From NCBI GenBank assembly GCA_910579935.1, contig CAJTVQ010000074.1, forward strand, positions 1 through 10,086: DNA of 10,086 bases. Reading direction: 5' to 3'. Positions 5,801-10,086 of this stretch are shown here, piece after piece. Numbering within the stretch: the first letter of the stretch is position 1; every line of letters starts with the position of its first letter. The DNA comes from an uncultured Lachnospiraceae bacterium (lineage in GTDB: Bacteria; Bacillota; Clostridia; Lachnospirales; Lachnospiraceae). Under the pieces are notes generated by a model. It searched no databases and was not told the DNA's origin. It was given only the letters and a program-made list of their open reading frames with translations. The position numbers were made by a program, and so were the translations under genes.

Positions 5801-8230
5801 TATACACATAGGAAAACCAAAGATTGTCTGCCGGTAAGTTACTTCTTTCCCTTCGTCCGCCTGTTCCTGCTGTGGTCCGCTAAGCAAACCGGCAGCAACA
5901 GCAACCCGGTTATAAAGTTCCGCAAGAACGGTGTTATTACACATTTCGGAAGACATGTAATTTATCTTATAGCAAAACTTGCTTTCTCCGGGAGTTCTTT
6001 TACTCAACGGATATTTGTTTAACTTTTCCAGTAATCCAACCGGCAGGAATCCTTCTTTAAAATCCTCCTTGTAGTTGCGGTATTTAAATTCTCCCTCCGG
6101 TTCCGTAGCCTCTATTTTAGAAGATGATGTACCCTGTACGTCAATTACCGCATTTTCCGCTGTAAATGAGGGTGCATCTTCTACCCCCATGGAAAGCGGG
6201 TTTTCAAAGCTGGTATTTGGTACCGGCGTTTTTTCTCCTTTTACTGCCGGCAAAGATGCTGTTTCCAGAACCATGACAGGAAGGTTCGGAAGAGCTTTAC
6301 GCAATTTCGCATAATTGACGTTACCAGCATCATCGAAAACGTCATTTCTCCGGGCGATTGCTATCTTATCCGCGGCTTTTGGAGTGTCATAGGCGTAATT
6401 CCCTATGATTTCCTGTATCGTTAAACTTTTATCATAAACCCGAATCGCATATAAATCGACGTCGCACTCGTCAGACCCGATTACAATTTGTTGCGGGTTT
6501 GCCTGTTTGAAAGTGTCCGCTTTGCTATACACTGCAATTCCCTGGGGGACACCATCGGCAACCACTGACATAAAACACCGGTCAGCCCTTTCATCGCATT
6601 CAACCATAAATCCCAGCCTGATGTGTGTTTCCTCTTTAAAATCTGTAAAGGTGGATGAACCGGAAGAAGAAAAAGTGGCTCCATTGGCAAAAATCTGAAT
6701 CCCGACACCATTAACCGGATCATAGCAAGAAAGAACCGGAGCGTTCATATCTACGCAATTTCTTGTTGCAAGCTCTACCTCTATCATCTTGCCCGTCTTA
6801 GTTCCGGGATTATCCAAATCATTGCCCTGCCCGTAATTCTTATCAAAAGGCAAATAAGGTATTGTTACACGTGCCCCGCTTCTGATATGACACGCCACAT
6901 TTCCGTCGTTGTCAGTATTCCAGCCACTACCATTTTCCGAAAAATCGAAATTTTCCGAAAAGATGGCCACAATTTCCGGGACGTCTTTTTCTCTGCTTAT
7001 CCATTGTGCCTTGTCTGACGCCGTATTAGAACGCCCTGCGGATGTCAGAAACAAACGGCAATCCGTGGCCGGTGCAAGAGTTATGCCCTCAATCATATTA
7101 ACATGTAACGGTAATTCCCTTCTTACGTCGGCCGCTTCCAATACCAGGATAATATCGCCGACATATTCTTCGTTCGTCAAAGGAATATTCCAGGTAGTTA
7201 CCGCGGAAACTCCGCCGGTCATTATTACATTGTCTTCCGTTGTAAACAACTCCCGCCCTGTTGATGATTCAATGCTCATTGTGACCGGTGTAACTCCTTC
7301 ACCGTTCTTATTAAATACCCAGTATTTCAATATCACCGTATCGTATATCGTAGCTGCCTGAACGGGAAAATCCACTCCGATAGCCGGCGAACCGTCTACA
7401 TCCGAAATAAACTCATAAGTCTGTGTTTCTGTTGTAATAGCTACGTCTGTAGCCGTTGCATATACCGAAATCACATGTACACCGTTTGTTTCCTGTGCCG
7501 GAATGGAAAACGCCCGCTGCGCTCCAGCGTTAACGGTTCCTGCCGCTACCTGCTGCCCGTCTACCTGTACAAAAACGGTTGCTGCCGATCCTACAACTTT
7601 AGCCGTTATATTAAAAGCCCCCGCCCTTGCTTCCGTCTGGTTGAAACCGACAAGGGAAACCGAAAGCTGCCTTACACTTACATTATAAGAAAGGGTACGT
7701 TGGGAACCGTCGTTATTATTTATGGTGGCAACTATACTGTTATCGCCTACAATCAAATAAGGTGTCAAATCAAATACATAACTTTCCCGGTGTACGAGTT
7801 CTCCTGTCAGGTCTGTGACCTGGGTTCCATTAATTGTAAATTTAACAACTCCTTTTGTTGCGTTCGGTTCCGTTATTTCATCATAGAACGAATAATAAGT
7901 GAACCCTAACGTTACCCGCGCATTTTCCGCAACAATCGCGGCCGGTGCTTCCGTCACTGATACCCGTAAAGTTGCTATACTGGAAGAAGCGTTCATGGCC
8001 GGTATGATAACCTGGTACAATAGTTTGGCGGCGTATTTCTCCATATCCGATTCGTACAGGTCTTTATCAGCTTCGGAGGCAAAAGCGCGCAAAATAGAGG
8101 ATTTGCCGTCCGGACCGTCCACTTTGTCCTGATAACCTGCCTTAAACTCATTCAGGTTATTAAAATTCGTTTCGATAGTCTGGCGGACATCCTTTCCGGA
8201 ATCACCGTCTTTAAATTTCTTTATATCCAT
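2822..8230 (-). CDS. Giant DGR-diversified phage tail fibre/adhesin
   Basis: An 1802-aa modular protein, probably the receptor-binding fibre at the virion tip. Residues 1-30 (KFKDGDSGKDVRQTIETNFNN) resemble phage tail N-termini. About 90-375 are Ig-like beta domains. About 395-615 look like a LamG/concanavalin-type domain (ending VDLYAIRVYDKSLTIQEII). About 690-1020 resemble CotH-type proteins (DVQGTSS near 697, INYMSSEMCNNTVLAELYN near 760, PIVYDADTGNG near 1013). About 1215-1345 hold irregular leucine-rich-like repeats (LEVLDITNC, LDLSANTLLKEL). About 1440-1540 look Big2-like. About 1543-1802 are a DUF1566/C-type-lectin-like domain with WYLPSCAEL, WIWSSTEYNS and the terminal VVRGVAAF. The VR is the last part of it. 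There is no signal peptide, as expected of a virion protein. The start at 8230 follows TTTGGAAAT. Domain names are from motif reading and the borders are approximate. It is much longer than most DGR targets. Confidence 0.93.
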   Translation of the reverse strand: MDIKKFKDGDSGKDVRQTIETNFNNLNEFKAGYQDKVDGPDGKSSILRAFASEADKDLYESDMEKYAAKLLYQVIIPAMNASSSIATLRVSVTEAPAAIVAENARVTLGFTYYSFYDEITEPNATKGVVKFTINGTQVTDLTGELVHRESYVFDLTPYLIVGDNSIVATINNNDGSQRTLSYNVSVRQLSVSLVGFNQTEARAGAFNITAKVVGSAATVFVQVDGQQVAAGTVNAGAQRAFSIPAQETNGVHVISVYATATDVAITTETQTYEFISDVDGSPAIGVDFPVQAATIYDTVILKYWVFNKNGEGVTPVTMSIESSTGRELFTTEDNVIMTGGVSAVTTWNIPLTNEEYVGDIILVLEAADVRRELPLHVNMIEGITLAPATDCRLFLTSAGRSNTASDKAQWISREKDVPEIVAIFSENFDFSENGSGWNTDNDGNVACHIRSGARVTIPYLPFDKNYGQGNDLDNPGTKTGKMIEVELATRNCVDMNAPVLSCYDPVNGVGIQIFANGATFSSSGSSTFTDFKEETHIRLGFMVECDERADRCFMSVVADGVPQGIAVYSKADTFKQANPQQIVIGSDECDVDLYAIRVYDKSLTIQEIIGNYAYDTPKAADKIAIARRNDVFDDAGNVNYAKLRKALPNLPVMVLETASLPAVKGEKTPVPNTSFENPLSMGVEDAPSFTAENAVIDVQGTSSSKIEATEPEGEFKYRNYKEDFKEGFLPVGLLEKLNKYPLSKRTPGESKFCYKINYMSSEMCNNTVLAELYNRVAVAAGLLSGPQQEQADEGKEVTYRQTIFGFPMCIYWKKPGESRMKYVSMFDFNNDKGNLNILGFDRKKYPKAEIWEVSDNITFFDHSYRGCWVDDTGKTRNDITAEFESRLPGDSEINEGCIYGEAKTEGQVEQANKECAALVRFCNWVHSTNQEQATGEALPQPFIDKDGKEYTVDNASYRLAKFLTEKDDYLDWEKAVYYYNFTARHLMIDSRAKNMHLVTEDGIRFYPIVYDADTGNGNDNNGKLSYPYYYEDTDLDAGGNVVFNGQRSALWINVREGLAEEIAAQDRTLRSSAGYSYEAEKALFDSHREQWCEALFAYAAWALYKNNPAYIEAALGDKKHQRNYWMYYSYRYWDSKFHSGDAPKNNLVLRVWGRGADLTVVPYCCLYPRAEWGSTNKVTTQRCLDLKNGVTFKNQIDSEVSNFIIYIFSSDLIVDLGDLSQMGDIQIDDIGAAPRLRRLIIGKDEEGFINKRETTLSLNKNRMLEVLDITNCRGFGLQNDGSYKNYTLDLSANTLLKELRAKGSTVTGFSLPQTDKLITLQLPEGLTTLALVNLPNLGKKGGVFSIDETSSLVSVSIRNCPAVDSRAIIEDCLSHEVQKLANVNITDILWNDFSLDYLFRLAEMKAELTGVINLKQDSANMPNFAQKRAMIEAFGDIDDPNNKLYVTYRVMRMNAPVISGNGYYPDTGTYQMVYAATPSTANNFRRAKWSITTNSYADITEDGILTVKKVGGAGAAEVTLTMELLGGEEISSTRKIFFFLPEPKPGDYVYYDGSYSDIYDANRSVIGICFYVNGNDRRMIALDNLATIPWGRNDLDIPDLKNYTVADGANSSLTVSDETYRENDNTTFKEFISGSLSDWDGKRNTDKMHEQALYALQSNGLYIPQNMRELVEEMGNITDNTVRCLYYPASFYCKMYEPKVKLNEVLADKFKVGNWYLPSCAELARIVYYGMKGYIKGEEGTDLAIFADASTNGIFAKISTNWIWSSTEYNSISAWIVNGASGQVSGGNNKANSCVVRGVAAF
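2826..2849 (-). promoter_or_regulatory. Candidate IMH (initiation of mutagenic homing) segment
   Basis: The 3' terminal 24 bases of the VR on the coding strand are identical to the TR at 2229-2252, GC-rich over most of their length, and almost without adenine (only the last base of the GCA codon). In known DGRs the 3' end of the VR holds the IMH, where cDNA integration begins. The segment codes for VVRGVAA, matching the conserved ending of DUF1566-type domains. The assignment rests on position and composition. Confidence 0.6.
2826..2932 (-). repeat. DGR variable repeat (VR)
   Basis: The target copy of the TR, forming the last 35 codons of the 1802-aa protein (residues 1767-1801) and ending just before its final Phe codon. 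It differs from the TR at 2850, 2871, 2872, 2877, 2913 and 2916, all over TR adenines. Relative to the TR translation the changes are Asn to Ile1772, Asn to Ser1773, Asn to Ser1785, Asn to Gly1787 (both adenines changed), and Tyr to Cys1794. No change creates a stop codon. The position at the end of a C-type-lectin-like domain is typical of DGR targets. Confidence 0.96.
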
Positions 8231-8257
8231 ATTTCCAAATAGTTAGGCATTAATCAA

Positions 8258-8431
8258 TTATTTATCTTTCCATAGTTCCTTGTCCAACCACGGGTATTTG
8301 TCCACCCATTTGCCGGAACCGAAACAACTTCGTATTGCTTCCCAAACCAGCCGGCCGGCATAATACACGGCTTTAATAACCTTTCCTTCGGCAAATATCC
8401 CCGTTATCTTTCTTCCTCCCTTAAACAACAT
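8258..8431 (-). CDS. Small Trp-rich phage protein (57 aa)
   Basis: A 57-aa reading frame starting MLFKGGRKITGIFAEGKV and ending with KYPWLDKELWKDK. It has Trp at 30, 42, 48 and 54 and a central AVYYAGRLVWEAIRSCFGSG segment. I recall very similar short proteins (KITGIF, LVWEAI, CFGSG) beside tail genes of Bacteroides prophages, but no function is known to me. A GAGGAA site lies 9 bases before the ATG, inside the end of the upstream gene, and the two genes are 3 bases apart, pointing to translational coupling. The 1802-aa fibre gene follows after 27 bases. It may be a small virion or fibre-attachment protein. Confidence 0.75.
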   Translation of the reverse strand: MLFKGGRKITGIFAEGKVIKAVYYAGRLVWEAIRSCFGSGKWVDKYPWLDKELWKDK

Positions 8432-8434
8432 GCT

Positions 8435-8656
8435 TTATTCCTCCGTTTCATAAGTATAATAAAAGGTATTCGAATCGGGATTTTTAATTTTACTGTATTC
8501 CTCTTCGCTCATTACCTCGTGTTTCTTATCGAAAGGCTTTATCTTTTCGTTAAGGAACTCCAGTACGTCCGCCTCCATTTCGTTGGTAATGCTTTCCTTT
8601 TCCTCGGCAGCCCTGATCTGTTCGATAAGATCATCTATCTGTTTCTGCGTCTTCAT
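8435..8656 (-). CDS. Small acidic phage protein (73 aa)
   Basis: A 73-aa acidic protein. Residues 1-45 are predicted helical and coiled-coil-like (KQIDDLIEQIRAAEEKE, then ADVLEFLNEKIKPFDKK). The C-terminus has MSEEEYSKIKNPDSNTFYYTYETEE. A 'Y..I/L..PD.NT.YY.YE' segment is a short element I recall in many phage tail and fibre-associated proteins, where the sequence usually contains NTLYFI or similar. It sits between the 385-aa structural protein (8 bases away) and the 57-aa gene (3 bases away), which suggests co-translation. Function is unknown; a linker or adaptor in the tail is possible. Confidence 0.7.
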   Translation of the reverse strand: MKTQKQIDDLIEQIRAAEEKESITNEMEADVLEFLNEKIKPFDKKHEVMSEEEYSKIKNPDSNTFYYTYETEE

Positions 8657-8664
8657 AAGCTGTA

Positions 8665-9822
8665 TTAATTAAATTGTTTACTGAACTCTTTAGAATGAAC
8701 CCTCGGTTTCCGGTAGCCGCTTTCCGCAATTTCTCCGGTCCAGTTGGACTCCTTATCGGCAAACGTAAGTTTTAACGTCACATTCTGCGGTGTTTCCGGA
8801 TGGACACGATAAGAAAACTCTTCCGCCGAAGGAATTACTTTTATCTCTTCCCGGCCGTAACCCGCCAGGTAAACATCATCAGAGGAAAGCAGATCAAGAA
8901 GGAAGCGTATTTCCTGCGGGCGTTTGAATCCCGTCTTAATCGTTACGACCGTCTGTATATCCGTCCGTATACGATCCGAATAATAATCATCGGTAATTTC
9001 ATCATAACGACGGAATACAGCGTTATCGTCTTCATCCATACCTGGGGTTACGCTGGCATCGCCTTCCAGGGAAAACACTTCGTAAACCCCGTAACTATTC
9101 AGGAACCGGAGCCGGTAACGTTCGCGGACCGTCGGGCTTTGTTCAATCCCGATTCGGCAGGCAAACATATCACCGCTATACACATCAAAAAGGTTTGCCA
9201 GTACCCCATAACTGGTAAAAAAATCAAGTCTTACGGCCTCCAGATTCAAAGCGTGAAGATTGCCTGCGGTACCTGGAAGAAAAATACTCCGCCCGGTAAG
9301 AAGTTCCGTTATTTTCAGTTCATGTTCCGGATAAATGAAACAAAGCGGATAAAGTTCCGTTTCGCGCATTATTATACGCCAGTCGTTGCTTCGGGTAGTA
9401 AAAAAGAAATTGCAGGATTCATTCAAGAACTTCAAATTAAATATATCGGTTCCCAAATTTCGAAGACGTTTAAACTCTTTCTTGGAAATTCCCCCTTTCC
9501 AGGCGGTAAAAGACAGGTTGCATTCTTCTTCTCCCTCATTTACCACACGTATAGTTACTTCGGCCGACAAACCGGAAACAGCAAATATATGATTCGTACC
9601 CTCCGGTAAAATCCGTGTGCCTGATATTCCGGTTTCGACAATCTCGGCTATATTAACACGAAATTCCCCGATTCCGTTTCCTTTGAACACTTCTTCATTA
9701 TTCATCCTGATACTGTATGTAGCCATAGAACAGGACGATACAGATAGAAAAATAGGATTACGTGTAAAGGCGTTTCCTGTTGGATATATATTCACTTTTA
9801 AAGCTTCATCGCTGGCACTCAT
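8665..9822 (-). CDS. Putative phage tail/baseplate structural protein (385 aa)
   Basis: A 385-aa protein, mostly predicted beta strands, without signal peptide or membrane segment. The N-terminus (KVNIYPTGNAFTRNPIFLSV) and later GIGEFRVNIAEIVETGI look like beta-sandwich strands. About 115-160 hold FTAWKGGISKKEF and a Cys/Phe-rich strand pair. About 265-385 run from RRYDEITDDYYSDRI through TGFKRPQEIRFLLDLLSSDD to a strand ending NVTLKLTFADKES, a layout I associate with Bacteroides phage tail or baseplate proteins. Its start overlaps the preceding gene by four bases (ATGA), so the two are translationally coupled. It lies upstream of the fibre gene, where a baseplate or fibre-anchoring protein is expected. 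The role is inferred from position and fold impression. Confidence 0.8.
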   Translation of the reverse strand: MSASDEALKVNIYPTGNAFTRNPIFLSVSSCSMATYSIRMNNEEVFKGNGIGEFRVNIAEIVETGISGTRILPEGTNHIFAVSGLSAEVTIRVVNEGEEECNLSFTAWKGGISKKEFKRLRNLGTDIFNLKFLNESCNFFFTTRSNDWRIIMRETELYPLCFIYPEHELKITELLTGRSIFLPGTAGNLHALNLEAVRLDFFTSYGVLANLFDVYSGDMFACRIGIEQSPTVRERYRLRFLNSYGVYEVFSLEGDASVTPGMDEDDNAVFRRYDEITDDYYSDRIRTDIQTVVTIKTGFKRPQEIRFLLDLLSSDDVYLAGYGREEIKVIPSAEEFSYRVHPETPQNVTLKLTFADKESNWTGEIAESGYRKPRVHSKEFSKQFN

Positions 9823-10031
9823 TGCTTTGCTATTTTGGTTACAATAAAACTTCCTATTAAATCATATTGCATCTCCAAAGAAGAAATAAAACGATCCCTG
9901 ACAGCCGAAGGATTTACCATAAACTTATAAAAGTCCGCAAGCCGGCCCGAGTGGTTCTCCCTCCAGAGATTATAAAGCTCCGTTACTTGTGAAGTAGACG
10001 GGGCAAGTACAATATTATTCTGCTTTTCCAT
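9819..10031 (-). CDS. Hypothetical phage protein (70 aa, 5' end uncertain)
   Basis: A 70-aa protein, largely helical (TSQVTELYNLWRENHSGRLADFYKFM, split by short loops), with a hydrophobic C-terminal strand (YDLIGSFIVTKIAKQ). I do not recognise a family. It ends in an ATGA overlap with the 385-aa gene. The ATG at 10031 has no clear ribosome site, and the frame stays open without a stop to the right edge (18 more codons). The true start could therefore lie outside the window, though the upstream codons (VLYSSFYKPNFCT) look less protein-like than what follows. Confidence 0.6.
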   Translation of the reverse strand: MEKQNNIVLAPSTSQVTELYNLWRENHSGRLADFYKFMVNPSAVRDRFISSLEMQYDLIGSFIVTKIAKQ

Positions 10032-10086
10032 AGTGCAAAAGTTGGGTTTATAAAAGGAAGAGTAAAGGACGAAATTAACCGGAATA

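Noticed and set aside
6909..7361. Plus-strand reading frame (150 aa) opposite the fibre gene
   Set aside because: It lies wholly within the 1802-aa gene on the other strand, has Ser/Thr-rich composition, and shows no motif or upstream signal. It is best read as a mirror of the beta-domain codons.
8800..9609. Long plus-strand reading frame (269 aa) opposite the 385-aa gene
   Set aside because: It is antisense to a coherent, ATGA-coupled gene. Its translation is rich in Arg, Lys, Tyr and Ile with no recognisable domain, and there is no start context or neighbour on that strand.
10032..10086. Possible Bacteroidales promoter (AACTTTTG, near the TAnnTTTG consensus) before the 70-aa gene
   Set aside because: It mismatches the first base of the consensus and lies only 5 bases from the ATG, with no matching upstream box visible before the window edge.

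Overview
The window looks like the late structural end of a Bacteroidales (Bacteroides/Parabacteroides-type) temperate phage or prophage. It carries a complete diversity-generating retroelement (DGR). The evidence is moderate GC content, tightly packed genes all on the minus strand, weak A-rich ribosome binding sites, phage-like small proteins, and a reverse transcriptase/Avd pair with a matching template repeat (TR) and variable repeat (VR). No integrase, capsid, terminase or attachment site is in view, so the phage type cannot be fixed. DGR-bearing Bacteroides phages such as Hankyphage are known, but I cannot tell whether this is one of them.

Transcription runs from the right edge to the left edge. 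At 10031-8258 there are four structural or accessory genes: a 70-aa protein coupled by an ATGA overlap to a 385-aa beta-rich tail/baseplate-like protein, then a 73-aa and a 57-aa small protein. At 8230-2822 lies one very large gene, an 1802-aa modular tail fibre/adhesin. In order it has a short phage-type N-terminus, Ig-like beta domains, a LamG-like domain, a CotH-kinase-like region, a leucine-rich-repeat-like region, a Big2-like domain, and a C-terminal DUF1566/C-type-lectin-like domain whose last 35 codons are the VR.

At 2780-1004 is the DGR machinery: avd, then the reverse transcriptase gene. The TR lies inside the 5' part of the reverse transcriptase ORF and in its reading frame. TR (2229-2335) and VR (2826-2932) align over 107 bp with no gaps and 6 mismatches. 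All six fall on adenines of the TR coding strand (five A-to-G, one A-to-T), which is the signature of adenine-directed mutagenic retrohoming. The expected action is that Avd and the reverse transcriptase copy TR RNA with errors at adenines and rewrite the last codons of the tail protein, changing what the phage binds.

At 1065-21 there are two overlapping hypothetical genes and a small three-helix membrane protein that may be a holin. No stretch longer than about 50 bases lacks a gene. I see no tRNA, rRNA, CRISPR array, insertion sequence or convincing rho-independent terminator.
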